Assembly (NCBI GenBank): GCA_021234155.1
Contig: JAJEKV010000037.1
Location: 434,001 to 498,000, forward strand
DNA length: 64,000 nt
DNA from: Isoetes taiwanensis
Lineage: Eukaryota; Streptophyta; Lycopodiopsida; Isoetales; Isoetaceae
Direction: 5' to 3'
Shown: positions 35,872 to 46,930 of the stretch, in pieces
Position numbering within the stretch: position 1 is the stretch's first letter
Layout: each line of letters starts with the position of its first letter
Notes under the pieces: model-generated
Told to the model about the DNA's origin: nothing
Seen by the model: only the letters and a program-made list of their open reading frames with translations
The model's database searches: none
Translations under genes and position numbers: made by a program

Positions 35872-36556
35872 GCCAATTTGAAGAAAAATCCGCTTCTAAA
35901 TGCAGGCCCAATTTAAGAGCTACTGGAACAAGACATTTATGCAATGCAGAATGGCAAGCTTAGATGAGCCAAAGAAATTGCTGACTTGGGCACATGGAAG
36001 AAGCCCTGAAATGCAAAGATCTATGAAAAAAATTGCCGGAGACAGAGGAGTCGAGCTTGTATGGAGGAGCTCGACTCCAAACTGGCAATATTATTATTAT
36101 CGTTTATATTTTTGCTATGTAGGTGTTTATCCCACGAAGGAAGCAGCAAGGGCAGGCTCAGTCTACGGGTTGATAGGCGCCCACGTGCCTGCGAAAAGGC
36201 CCTTCTGTCCTCTTTTTCAAATCATTCTAGGAATTATTTGCATATACTTGCTTGCACCTATGTCTCTTTCTAAATTGGGTTCTTCCTCTTTTTTTTTCCC
36301 ACATGCTTTTCCAACACAGTATTTGGTAAAACCTCTCCATACCATATACCTTCAATGATGTAGACTTTACATTAGATATACATCACAAATATTGCCACAT
36401 GAGATGGCCTAAGAATCGGATAGCCTAAGAATGCAGGAGGTTAAGAACTTATCTGCCAAGTGTAACCTAGAGCAAAATAGGACACAAAATTATGCATAAG
36501 CATTGCGTATAATTCAACCATAAAAATAAAGAATATTCTTCCACTCGAATTTGAAG
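35872..36556. other. Upstream flank of the LysM gene
   Basis: A plus-strand frame of 152 codons begins at 35900 on the opposite strand to the gene. I do not recognise it; it may be chance or an old relic. A short inverted pair GGAGTCGAGC/GCTCGACTCC occurs at 36047-36078. Confidence 0.4.
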
Positions 36557-36664
36557 AAGGGGTTCACCTCCCCTGCGAGCCCATTGCGTCTGATAAATGG
36601 GCGAGCCCGGAGGGGCGAGCCCATTTATCTGGCATAATGGGAGAGCAGGGGAGGTGAACCCCTT
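36557..36664. repeat. Foldback element with 46-bp arms
   Basis: 36557-36602 (starting AAGGGGTTCACCTCCCCTGC) pairs with 36619-36664 with about six mismatches around a 16-base GC-rich centre. The arm also has internal repeats of GAGCCCATT. It resembles the small GC-rich foldback at 7043-7160 in size and layout but not in sequence. Confidence 0.8.
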
Positions 36665-36979
36665 TAATCGGCGACCTCACCGATCTTTGAAACACCAAGC
36701 TGGATTATGAAGACGGATTTGCGGGATTATCGGACCCCACAAGAGCGGTTATTAGCAGCCATAGCACGATTATCAAACCCAGGGCAAGATTATCAGCATC
36801 CGGACCAAGATATCAGCATCCAAATCTGAATCCGAGGAAGTAGTTAGCATTCTCCTCAAAAATTCAATAACTAGCAAAGGGGTGCTTGGGCAGTTTTAGG
36901 CTTAGATTCAGTTTTGCATTTGATTAGGTTAGATTGGTTTGCATGGTGTTTTTTGTTTTTTATAGGCATAGTATGTACC

Positions 36980-37207
36980 TTATCGGACTCTCTTGTGTAA
37001 AGTGAGAGTCCTAGTTTTTTAATTATCATTATTGGAGGAGTACTCATAATTAGTTATTAGTACTAGAGGAGTACTGATAACTAATTATTAGTACTATTCC
37101 ACCCATATAAGTTCGATAAGGTGGTTATTGGTCTTGCCAAATATCTGGCCGAGGACGTACAGCCTCGGTCACGCATTTTTGGTTATCGGCCTCGGCCAGA
37201 CCGATAA
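36980..37207. mobile_element. Non-autonomous TIR element, copy 2 (relative of 2020-2741)
   Basis: Starts TTATCGGACT, contains TGGAGGAGTACT and AATTAGTTATTAG motifs, then GCATTTTTGGTTATC, and ends GACCGATAA. This is the same order as in the 2.0-2.7 kb element but with about 500 bp less interior. No coding capacity. Confidence 0.55.
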
Positions 37208-37219
37208 CCTTACCTTGTA

Positions 37220-37680
37220 TAACAGTCAATGATTATTGGATATTGGCATTGTTGAATTTTTTTTCGTTTATAAATTTCATCATTTTTAAGCTTCGGTGGA
37301 GCTTTGCATGGGGTTTTTTCCCCTTTTTTTTTAAAGAATAGAGAGTAGAATAGAATAGATGAGCTTTATATGGATGTGCTATGTTCTACTTTAGTTCTTC
37401 TCTTCAAGTAGTATAGAGCCCAAGGTTGTATTTAGGTTTAAAATGTTGATAAGTCACATTTAATTAAAGTGGGTCAGATCTCGACGTTTGGGACTCAGAG
37501 TGAAAATGGGACTCATACTATAGAAAAAAAAATTCTGAATTGAATGCTTGAATAGAATTACACATCACACACAAAGAACTGGATAACTTGTTTTCCTCAT
37601 AAATTTTACAAACTACGAGTTGAGAAAGTTTTCAAGCTTCTCAATATTATCTACCCTCATACAATGCTATAGCATGGAGG
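37220..37680. other. No recognisable gene
   Basis: AT-rich sequence with a run of GAATAGA-type repeats near 37337. I see nothing assignable. Confidence 0.4.
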
Positions 37681-38462
37681 TTGCTCGTGGCTTTGTCCAT
37701 CTCCCTTTTTGGGATCTTGTGTGTCTTGTCCTCTCTTCCGCAAACTTCCCGGCTTTGCTGGCGCCGCACAGGCGCGACTGGCGCTTGCGCTGTTAGGCGT
37801 CGCGCGCCGATGAAGGGTGGCGCTGGGAGGTGCTGCGATGGGTGGCGCTTGGGGAGTTTGTGAGGCACCTCCCCCGACTTCCCCGACCGCTTTCTCGGCC
37901 TTGTTAAGCCTTCCCCTGGCGGCAGGTTATTGGTGTTCGGGCCTATTGAGGCGCTTGTTTTTCGCTTCGGCGGTGCCCTCGTGGTCCGCCTTCCTATGCA
38001 GTAGCCGCCGTGGGTTTAGGGAATTGGCCTGTTCCTGGTGGCGGCTCTTATGGTCTAGTGGTTTGATCGAGCTCCTTGGTGGGTCAACACGGATCTTTGC
38101 ACCGGCATCTATTTGCCCCGGGTTTTAGTGAGAAGATGGAGACTTAGCGGCGTGCGTAGGTTCGGGGCGGTCCTCGGCACCATTTGTGAAGAGGTTTGCG
38201 GTTCGGGCGTTTGGTGAAGTTTTGTTTGTTGGAGGTATGCTTGTTGCTTTTTGGCAACAAACATGGATTTTGGATATGTAGTCATCCCGGCAGCTTTTTT
38301 TGTGTGGTTTTAATCTAGGCCGGGGTGATTATGTTTTATTGTGTTTGTAAGGGCTTCGGCCCATGTTCTGGTAAGGGACTTCGGTCCCGTCTTGTACTTG
38401 TGGTCCCATAGCCCGATTGCGCTCCGTGGACGTTAAAAGTTTCTTCCTTCCTTCCTTCCTTT
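37681..38462 (+). mobile_element. LINE 3' fragment with (TTCC)n tail
   Basis: GC-rich DNA ending TGGTCCCATAGCCCGATTGC, then TCCGTGGACGTTAAAAG and three to four TTCC units (about 38446-38462). The end matches the two LINEs to the right. The body is low-complexity Gly/Arg/Leu-coding sequence with no recognisable domain, probably 3'UTR and the end of the last ORF. It sits directly upstream of the larger LINE. Confidence 0.65.
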
Positions 38463-39048
38463 GAAATGTGACAAGTTGGATATGACTATACCACACACTC
38501 CACTAATTCCCTCCCCTTGCATAGACCCCTTGATTTGCCCTTTTCGGCTTTTTCTCTCTCTAGGGTTTACAATCTCTCTCTAGACCCAAAACCCCCAAAC
38601 CCCCAAAAGGCGCTCCACCGCCTTTCCGAGCCCCTAAACTGGATTCTAAGCACCCTTGAGGTGACCCAGAGACCCCTCGGACTTTGGAGCCCTCAAACCC
38701 CCCACACCTGCGGTAGTTGGCATGCAATAATTGTGAGTGATGTTCTATTCTAATCTATGAGAAGCGGTGGCGGTAGATTAGAAGCGGTGGCATGTTAAAT
38801 GGTGTCGTGTTGTACAAAGCTTTGGAAAGACCTATGAGAAGCGTTGGCGGTGGGTCAAAGTCAAAGTCAAAGGTGGTGGGCACCCCCTACACGGGTGTTC
38901 TTTGGGCTCGCTAGAAGCGCACACCCCCTGCCCACCACTTAGGGTTTCCGTTGACTAGCCCAAAAGGTGCCCCCCGCCGTTCTTGAGTCCCCAAATTCAA
39001 TTCTAGGCACCCTTTCTTGACGGCGAGACCCCTCAAACTTTGGGAGTC

Positions 39049-39600
39049 ATGGCCACGAGGAAGATGGGCGCCACTGGAAACCCAAAGGCGAGGGCCCGGG
39101 CACAAACGGTCCCGATCGGCCATCATGGGCGGGGAGAGTCATCCTCCATGAAGAAGGAGGCTCGGGCTAAGGCTAAGGCCCCTCGGCCGAGGCCAGCCCG
39201 GCCGGAAGGGATTAATTGCTCGAGACCACATAGGGAACTCCCGCGCCGGCAGAGAATGGAGCCACGCCAAAGCGGGAATGGAGGCTAACAGTGCTCGTAT
39301 TGAGGCTAACTTGATTGCCACCGGCTGGCATGGCAGTGGAGATGGAGTCCTCGGCATCCCATGTGCTCAAAAGGCAAATCGGGGTCGAGAAGAACCAGTA
39401 TCACAGGCTTGGAGACCCGCACGCTGCATGTGGAAGATGGCCTTGGCCTTGCACACTTCGAGCGGCAGCAGGCCAGGCAGGAGGTCGCTGACATGCGGGC
39501 CCGCCTAGACTCTGTGTTCATCACTCTGGACACCATGACACAGGAGAGGGAGCGCGCAATGCAGGAGACGATGGTCACCGCCTCTCTGGGCCGAGGGTAG
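39049..39600 (+). pseudogene. LINE ORF1-like region
   Basis: The ATG at 39049 starts MATRKMGATGNPKARARAQ, strongly basic and Pro/Arg-rich, as expected of an RNA-binding ORF1. A second frame carries LAHFERQQARQEVADMRARL, a coiled-coil-like stretch, to 39600. The first frame stops at about 39288, so at least one shift is needed to connect them. No RRM or zinc knuckle is visible. Confidence 0.5.
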
Positions 39601-40675
39601 AGGCGCCCCACCACCATGGCACGGGGAGCACAGTCGCCTTTGCGCATGCCTCGCATACGCCTTCGTGATCTTCTCGTAGTAAGACGGAATACAAGCCCGG
39701 CCCTCGACTGGCCGGGCGCTCGCAGCACGCCTTCGCTACCGTAGCCCGGAGCTCCTTGTGGGCTGCGCTCAACCATCCACGCATTGCAGCCGGTCTCCTT
39801 ACCGGTGTTCATAGTCACCGGCAAAGAAGGCAGTGTGAGATGGCCAAGCAAAGAAAGGTGCTCCGGAAGAGCCGTGTTCACTTCACGCGGACGCAGAACG
39901 CCGTCGCATCGGGCTATCCCGCCACGCCCACGCCGGGCAGCCCACGCCTCTTGCCGCTGCCCAGCTCTCCGACCACTCCCGCCATCCCAGCCACCTCGGT
40001 CCTCCCGCCATCCGGCCACCACCACCACCCCCGGCCACGGGATGACCTTCGCCCACCTTGGACCCGCAGTATGAGAACTCGAGGCCTTGGCGAGAGGCTT
40101 TCACACCGGTAGTTCGAGGCATGCCGTAACGCCAGGGGAGAGTCTTCCCGCCCACAACATCCCAACACACATTCTCGATCGATGACATTCCGGGCCGATT
40201 CACATTTCTCGAGCACAGCGGCATGGGGCTCGCACCGCCGCGGACCGCATTGTCATATTCACGATTTGCGCATGCAGTGCGTGCGGATGCCATATTGCGC
40301 CAGGCCGATGTTGAAGGGGACATCCTCAGACGTGGACCGGGACCTCACACTGCGCAGAGGGAATTTTAGAGCGGGAGCTTTGTCGTGGTCGTAGGCATTC
40401 GCCATGAGGGGGTGCCGCGATGATTGGTTCGAGAGGGGATGCACATTTTCCGGCGACAAGTATCTGCTTGCACCCATGAGGCCCCAACCCACGGTACCGC
40501 TGCCCGCTTCGGCTTACTACCACGCCCCCTTCTCCTCGCTCCTACTCCACGCTCCCGCGGCCCGCCTCTCTCAGCCACATCTTTGCCTCCGCTCCATCTA
40601 CTTCTCACTTTCGGCCTCTGCTTCCGGGTCCCTCCCCGCTGACTTCGAGTGCGCATACCATCCCTGGCCGACAAA

Positions 40676-41150
40676 TAGGAATTGTGCCTCCGGGTGGTCT
40701 CATGGAATTGTCGAGGCTTCCCTTGGCGAAGGGGCGGTCCCCGAACTCAAGTGTGGCGCCGGTATGGATCTCATCTTCCTCATGGAGACATGGGAGCATC
40801 TTTGGGCCTGAGCTACATTTCTTGGGGTTACCAACATTTCTCGGTCTTCAATACATGTCACCGGGGCGGCGGGGTCATGGTGGAGTGGCTTGCTACTGCC
40901 GGACAACCTTGGCACGATCCGTTTTACCCTCCGGAAGGCAGGCGGACACAGGGGCGCCACGGGTTCGTGTTGCATAATACCGGTGGCAACCCTCTTTTCG
41001 GCCTTTGTTATTTCCCTCGCCTTGACGGCACCTTCTATCGCCACCGATGCGGATAGGATGGACGATATGTCGATCTATATGATGACATCACACCCGCATC
41101 GGCAGTTGGGTAGGGTCGTCCTTCTTGGAGATTTCAATGCACGGACGGAG
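40676..41150 (+). pseudogene. LINE endonuclease (EEP) region
   Basis: Opening text LRVVSWNCRGFPW is the usual start of LINE AP endonucleases. It is followed in other frames by DLIFLMETWEHLW and, at about 41110-41150, by VVLLGDFNART, the conserved GDFN catalytic block. The pieces are in three frames, so the enzyme is dead. In active elements this domain nicks target DNA to prime reverse transcription. Confidence 0.75.
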
Positions 41151-41599
41151 TAGAGCAGCCCATCGACTTGACCCCCTGGCCGACGATGTCTGCCTTCGCC
41201 CGCTGGTAGCCCGGCCAGCTGGTCGGATGACGGCCAGTCACTTTCGCTTTGTGACGGTTGCTCACGCTATGTGGCATTTTTGACTTGATAATTTGCAATG
41301 GCCTTTCACGGTGGCCCGATTCTAAGTGCACATGCGGACATGACAATCGAGGGGAGGGTCTAGTGTGGTGGACTATGTGCTTATGGTTGCGCAAGATATG
41401 CATCTCATCGATGTTCGTTTAGGGTGGAGCGCGGGCCGATGCGGGATGAGGAGGTCGACTCGAGATCACCTCCCCACTTTATTTGGACTGGTTTGGCGAG
41501 CCGCGGAACCCCACTATGCCCAGCCCCTCGTAGTCCTCGGTTGAGACTTCGATTATGAAGCGGTGAGAGGATCTGTAAGATGCTCATGGGCGCCCTCGG

Positions 41600-43140
41600 T
41601 AATTAGAGACCTCCACAGAAGCGTGATGGACCGGTGACTTATTTATTACGGGATACGGCGGACGGGTGCTGGCGGGCCGTCGCGCTTCGGGGTGTAACAT
41701 TCCCTCGTAACCGATGGTTTGATGCGGTGATTTGTAAAGATGCATGGCGGCTGACTCAGATCACGATACGGATCAGTGCCGGCTTGAGGCCACCACCGCG
41801 ATGTAAGCCCATCGAAGGACCTGGTAGCGGTACCTTCAACTGTCGGGGAGAATGTTACGACTGGCGGACACTCATCCTCGAACCTTTTGGTAGCGAGTGC
41901 TTGAAGGCCTGACCCGACCCTGAGGACATCACACGAGGCGTGGGAAGCGATTCTGCGGCAGCTCTATGACCGCCCGGGGGCAACGTCGCATATACCCCCG
42001 CAGGATGGCCCCATTGGTTCACCGTGGGCGAGGATGTTGAGGAGGGCACGCAGCCCGCTAGCTAATGGGAAGGCGGTACGACACCGATGGTATCGGGCGA
42101 GTTACTCAAGTGGGCGGGGGCAGCGATTGTGGGTCCCTCACTACTGTTCCATGAGCATTGCGGGGAGGGTTCCCCCGACAATGGACCTGGCGGGGTTGTT
42201 CCCATTCACAGCGGGCGACCCTGCTTTCGACCAATTACGGACGATCATGGTCGGCCAAGTATTTGCCAAAGCGTTGGTCGGCATTCTCGGCGGCGGTTGA
42301 CCGGCGGCGGATGCGGATGGGGAGCCCTCACGCGAGGCAGGCTTTTCGACCCGCCACTCAGCGATTGACCATATCTTTACAGCTGCGGGCGGCGGCGGGA
42401 ATCATCGGTGGACTTGTATTCTGCTTTGTGGACTTTCGCAAAGGCTTTTGATACGTCCGAGGGAAAAGGCGTGGGCTGGGGCTGCGTCAGCGTGGGGCTC
42501 ATTGCACGTGCGAGAATGCCATATCGGGTTGTATGAGAGTTGTTTTGGCGGGGATGCGACCAGCAGGCCAAGCATTCACCGATGAGTATCGGGGTCGTGT
42601 GGTTGCCCCCTCTCGCCAACACTTTTGGCCTCTACATTGTCGGTTAGAGCCTCGCCTTCGAGCATGGGGGATGGCATACGACTTTTGCACCGGGTCATCC
42701 CCGACTCATCTATCGCGGACGATGTTGGCTTTCTTTGGCCCACCCAGAAGCTATGCGATCTCACACGGATGCCCTAGACACATTTTGTCGGGCTTCTGAC
42801 ATCGCGGCGTCAAACCGCCAAGACCGGGGTGGTTCTCATATCCTCTTCACGTCACCCCATGCCTCCCTGCACTCACATATCGGGGGACGGCTGTGGGCGT
42901 CCGCCCACCTACAAGTACCTAGGGGGTGGAGTTCCCCTCCCCGCTCTGGCGGGAGGCGTCTATCGCTATGGTGACAGTGAGCTGGAAGCGCTTTATGCCA
43001 TCGCTTGAACAGGTGATCCGAGGCGAGCTATATGATTGGGGCCATCGGTCACATCTGTTAGGCACGGGTCGAGAACTGTCTTACATGCGGGGTCGAGGTT
43101 TGGGGCCTGGCCGTCTCTTTGGCGACACGGAATGACTTGG
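41600..43140 (+). pseudogene. LINE reverse transcriptase region
   Basis: Conserved RT text survives in fragments. FVDFRKGF with the next codons, shifted, gives the FRKAFDT-like block near 42420-42450. VVWLPPLANTFGLYIVG near 42595-42645 corresponds to the block around PLSPTLFGLYID. The YxDD block is not readable. Several shifts are needed between pieces. Order and spacing relative to the endonuclease and the C-terminal region fit a LINE. Confidence 0.65.
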
Positions 43141-43559
43141 AGCGGTGTGCGAAGGCATTTTGGCCTGCGCACTTGGGGGTGAAACCTTCCCCCTATCGAT
43201 TCTGCTGCAGAGGCGGATTCTTGCCGCTTCAGCGTGCACGACTATGATAGACACATCGTCTATTTTCAGAAAGTGGTTACTATGGGTGATGCTCGGCTCC
43301 GCGACCGGGCTTACTTGTGGCCATGAGTCCGCAGCGGCTTAGGGCCTGTTGGAGGGTAAGAGAGATCGGTGGTTCGCCGGATGGAACGTGCGAGCACGCA
43401 TCGTCTTTTGGGCGCAAGTGGGCGTCGTGGCGACTGCGGGGAGTACCCTAGATGCTTGTTTCCTTGGCAAGCTCGGGACCCCATTGCTCTAGAAGCAGGT
43501 CAAAATGGCCCATTACAAGGAGCACATCAACCCGTGTTAGCGGGGCCACAACTCTACCT

Positions 43560-43895
43560 GCGTTCCCGGTTCTCCCCGAAAAAGCGGACTCATTGCCTCC
43601 ATTTGCAAGGTGCCCACCATCTTCGCGATCGAGGCAGGCGGTGGATTGGGGAGCCCCGCCGGGGCAACTCTGTCGGTCTTTGTCAAGCGGGTGCCATTGA
43701 GGATGAGTCTCACACTTTCGAGTTGCCCAGCATTGATCCGGATCCGGGCGGATACGCTCCCTTAGTAATGGCCGGACGTGCCCTTGCATTTGCCGATGAA
43801 CACACCGTCGATGCGTGCCACGGGGTCATACATCCGGGGAGGTATCGGACTCGCGAGGTCACCTTTGCCCCCTACCGGTATTTTGTCCGTGACTA
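43560..43895 (+). pseudogene. LINE C-terminal zinc-binding region
   Basis: The frame containing EDESHTFELPSIDPDPGGYAP corresponds to EDESHTLQSCPAYDQIRTRY in the truncated copy at 45.57 kb, the usual E-HTLF-CP-Y pattern at the end of LINE reverse transcriptases. In this copy the CP of the motif is lost or shifted. The frame ends at 43896, followed by the 3'UTR. Confidence 0.65.
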
Positions 43896-44127
43896 GGCAC
43901 TACGGGGGTGGTGCATGTTGTATATATTGGGATGTTTTACGCATTTTATATGATTAGCACGGTTTGTCGTACAGGCTGATTGCTGCCACGGTTTTCCCTC
44001 GAAAACCCGCCCGGCGGGGTTTTAATCGAGGCGGTAATCCGAATCTTGCTGCGTTTGTATTGGGTCCCATAGACCGATTGGTCTCCGTGGACGATAAAAG
44101 TACCTTCCTTCCTTCCTTCCTTCCTTT

Positions 44128-45052
44128 GAGGATTAGCATGATTTGCCCTCCACTTCTTCTCCCAGCAGTCGGTGTATTGTTCCTTCAAGTTGCCCTTCTT
44201 GTGTCTTCCAATGGGCTCCCAATATTGAATTTGGAATCCAGGACGCAACTCCTCTTCATCAGCCATGGTGGTGGTTACATCAGAGAGTGCCACTCCTAAC
44301 CATATTGGACAATCCTCATCTTTAGGCCTTACTAGCACAAAGTATCCTTCCTTGATGTCCTCAAAGGGATCCCACTCAGGAAGATCAAACCACTTTGGCT
44401 TTGAGGCCTTACTTCCCACAAACCACTTGGAACCATCGTTAGGACCCAAGTCAACTTTCTTAGATGTGCTTGCTCCATGAGAACCCTCCCATCCGGACTC
44501 ACGGTAAGAACCCGTCTCTCGGCTCCCCCCCTCCCCTCCCCCTCCCCCCACATGGTTGTTACGTTTCTAAGCATGTCGCAACTTTCTCCCAATAATTGAT
44601 TAGGGAGTCCATGTGATTTTTCTTCAGAGTGGAGGTGTGCTTTCCATTTCGAACGTCATTCCCGTGCGTTATATAATCCTTGATGCCCTTCACTAGTTGG
44701 CTAGAGTCTTTAACAATCTTGAAGGGAGGAATTAGTTTTGGCTGCCCTCTAGGAATAAGAACTTCACATGTAGCCCCCCGTTGCCACAACTCGATTCCTT
44801 GTACAGGCATCCACAACTTGTCACCTGGTCTCCACTTATATTGCATGATTGGTATTCCATCCCTAACCCAAAACTTGAACTGAAGTGGCTTTGTGTGTCC
44901 TGTCAACTGATCCTTACCATCTAGCAAGTATCCCTCGACAAATGATTTCCAATCTGCAACCTCATCCATCAAGAAAGCCATTGGGTTGGGGTCAATGTAG
45001 CTCTCAAATACATCCATTAGTTCAGGGAGACTAGTCACGTTCCATATCAAAT
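44128..45052 (-). pseudogene. C-terminal part of a DUF7869-like transposon protein
   Basis: The minus strand reads NVTSLPELMDVFESYIDPNP, then PLQFKFWVRDGIPIMQYKW, WMPVQGIELWQRG, then in another frame FVLVRPKDEDCPIWLGVALS and YWEPIGRHKKGN. This continues the 45.94-46.93 kb fragment, from which it is separated by the LINE at 45053-45943. The left edge is set by the tail of the large LINE at 44127, so that LINE probably also inserted into this gene. Frames shift between blocks. Confidence 0.6.
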
Positions 45053-45943
45053 TCTACTGCAGGAGACAGGATTCTTGCCTCTTCAGAGGGCGGCCCTTGA
45101 TCGCCACATTGTCTATTTTTAGAAGGTCGTCAATATGGACGATGCTCGTATCCCTAAACTAGCTTATATCATGACAATGGGGCGCGGCGCCTCAGCGCTT
45201 TCTTTGGAGGGAAAAAGAGAGCTCAATGGTTGGCTAGATGGAATATGCAGGAGCACAGGTGCATACATGTGCAAACAGAGGCAGATCGCCATAACTTGAG
45301 GCAATATCTTGACGCTTGCTTCCTCAGCAAGCTTTGGGATGCCAATGCCCTTGAACATGTCAAGACAGCACACTACCAGCGCCACATAAATCCCACATTG
45401 GAACGAGGTCCGCAATGCTACCTGCGTACCCACTTGCCCATGAAAAGGCGTGGACTCATTGCCTCCATTCGCACGAGGGCACATCATCTTGAATTGAGGC
45501 AGGCGGATGGATTGGTGAGCCACGCCCGGGGCAGATGTCATCAATCTTTGCCAAATGGGAGTCATTGAGGATGAATCTCATACCCTTCAAAGTTGCCCAG
45601 CATATGATCAAATTCGGACGCGCTATGCTGAGTTGGTCAGGCCTGGCCAGCCGTTACATGTGACATTGAGCACAGCATCCGTACGGGTGTTGGGATCATA
45701 CCTTCAGGAGGTTATAGACATGCGAGATCAGCTATGTCCTCGGGCACACACTTGACATGTATATATACATTGATGTATACTTGTACAATTTGTGACATTC
45801 TTATTCTTTGCCGCGTTTTTCCTTGAAAACCCTTGGTGGGGTTTTTTAACCCGGACAGTAATAAGTTTGCTGCGCTCCTTATGGGTCCCATAGGCCGATT
45901 GGCCTCAGTGGACGATAAAAAATCATTCTCATTCTCATTCTCT
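45053..45943 (+). mobile_element. 5'-truncated LINE copy inserted in the DUF7869-like gene
   Basis: Codes for RQYLDACFLSKLWD, QRHINPTLERGPQCYLRTHL, RRGLIASIRTRAHHLELRQAD and EDESHTLQSCPAYDQIRTRY, the C-terminal part of the LINE at 43.4-43.9 kb and better preserved there. It ends CCCATAGGCCGATTGGCC, GTGGACGATAAAAAATC, then (ATTCTC)n at about 45920-45943. Both flanks are pieces of one minus-strand gene, which defines the insertion limits to within about ten bases. Confidence 0.8.
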
Positions 45944-46930
45944 TGAGCTTGGTAGAGAAAGTTCCGAAGAATGCATCTATATCATCATGCGTATGCCCAA
46001 CCATCATGAACCCTACTTTCACAACCTTAAATACTCCCACTGCTATCAAGTATGACATTGCCCCAAACATCCATCTATTCTTATTTTTTTTTTCACAGTT
46101 GTCCAATTGAACACATAGCTCCTTTGGCAGTTGTTTCTCAAGTAAGAGGAAATCATCCCAAGTCCTCCTTGATTCTTTCGACACCTTGGATGTGAGCTCT
46201 TTTATCTGCCTTTGGTAACGGAGCGGTTGATCGTCCATCAAAGCCTCAAAAATGGGGGCTGATGGAGAATACCTCCTCCCTTCTATCGATCCTTTTCTCT
46301 AGTGTTCTCAAGCACTTGAAAATAGAACTCACATGGAATTTGGATCATCCCTCCATAGATCAAGCACAAAATGACCATAGGTTCCAGTTCCATGCCCATG
46401 TGCTAACACACCTGCCACTTACTTTCATCTGAAAAGCGTTTTGACAATGCTTGGGCAAAGGATCTAGCTTTGGCAAGAAAGTCTTGTGTTGGTCCATCTT
46501 ATCATGAATTAGACACAAAAATCTGTCAGGCTGCATCTGGGAAAATATTCTCCACTGCCAATACAACTGTCTACATGATATTTGGTCCCTTTGGTGATCT
46601 GCAAATTGCTCCCTAATTGCCATTCTTTCTTTCTCTATTGCAGTTGATACAAGTGTATCCTTCAGTTGAATCCAAGTGTTGCACTTTGAGAATGGCATGT
46701 GTTGCTCACGTCAGAGAAGTGAGTTCTCCATAACTTGCTGAAATGTGATTGAGAAAGAGGCCACCTCCAGTAGTTTCTAGGATGGAGTTGACCTCTTTAA
46801 GACACTCTTTCTGGATGTAATGTTGTGGCAACACCCTTTGGACCACTCACACACCGTTGGGGCATAGATTGAGACATGTATATCACAAAGCTCTCGAAGA
46901 CTGCAATGGCCTTCAAAGTGTTTGCTCTAG
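45944..46930 (-). pseudogene. N-terminal/central part of a DUF7869-like transposon protein
   Basis: Minus-strand blocks in order are SKCNTWIQLKDTLV, FLCLIHDKMDQHKTFLPKLD and GFMMVGHTHDDIDAFFGTFS. The DKMDQ-KT-P block and GHTHDDIDAFF are hallmarks of the DUF7869 family found in plant repeats and probably transposase-derived (my family recall, not a search). Upstream from 46930 to 46700, blocks such as LHPERVS and FSKLWRTHFSDV are readable with stops. The gene is dead: it has shifts and is split by a LINE. Confidence 0.65.

Larger units (their letters stand above)
38500..44127 (+). mobile_element. Near-full-length but decayed LINE (non-LTR retrotransposon)
   Basis: A GC-rich block on the plus strand has LINE order: 5' leader (two related monomer-like units at about 38540-38690 and 38940-39048), an ORF1-like region, an apurinic-endonuclease-like region, reverse transcriptase, a terminal zinc-binding region, 3'UTR, then GTGGACGATAAAAG and (TTCC)n at 44105-44127. 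Every ORF is broken by many shifts and stops. A 5'-truncated relative lies at 45053-45943. The base composition contrasts sharply with the AT-rich flanks. Confidence 0.8.

Noticed and set aside
36047-36078. Member of the CTCGACTCGCGAGTCGAG palindrome family
   Set aside because: It has only GGAGTCGAGC/GCTCGACTCC arms with an unrelated 12-base spacer; the TCGCGA centre and TT/AA ends are missing.
39306-40028. 240-codon minus-strand ORF as a gene
   Set aside because: It lies in the GC-rich ORF1 region of a plus-strand LINE. High GC removes stops by chance, and no domain is present.
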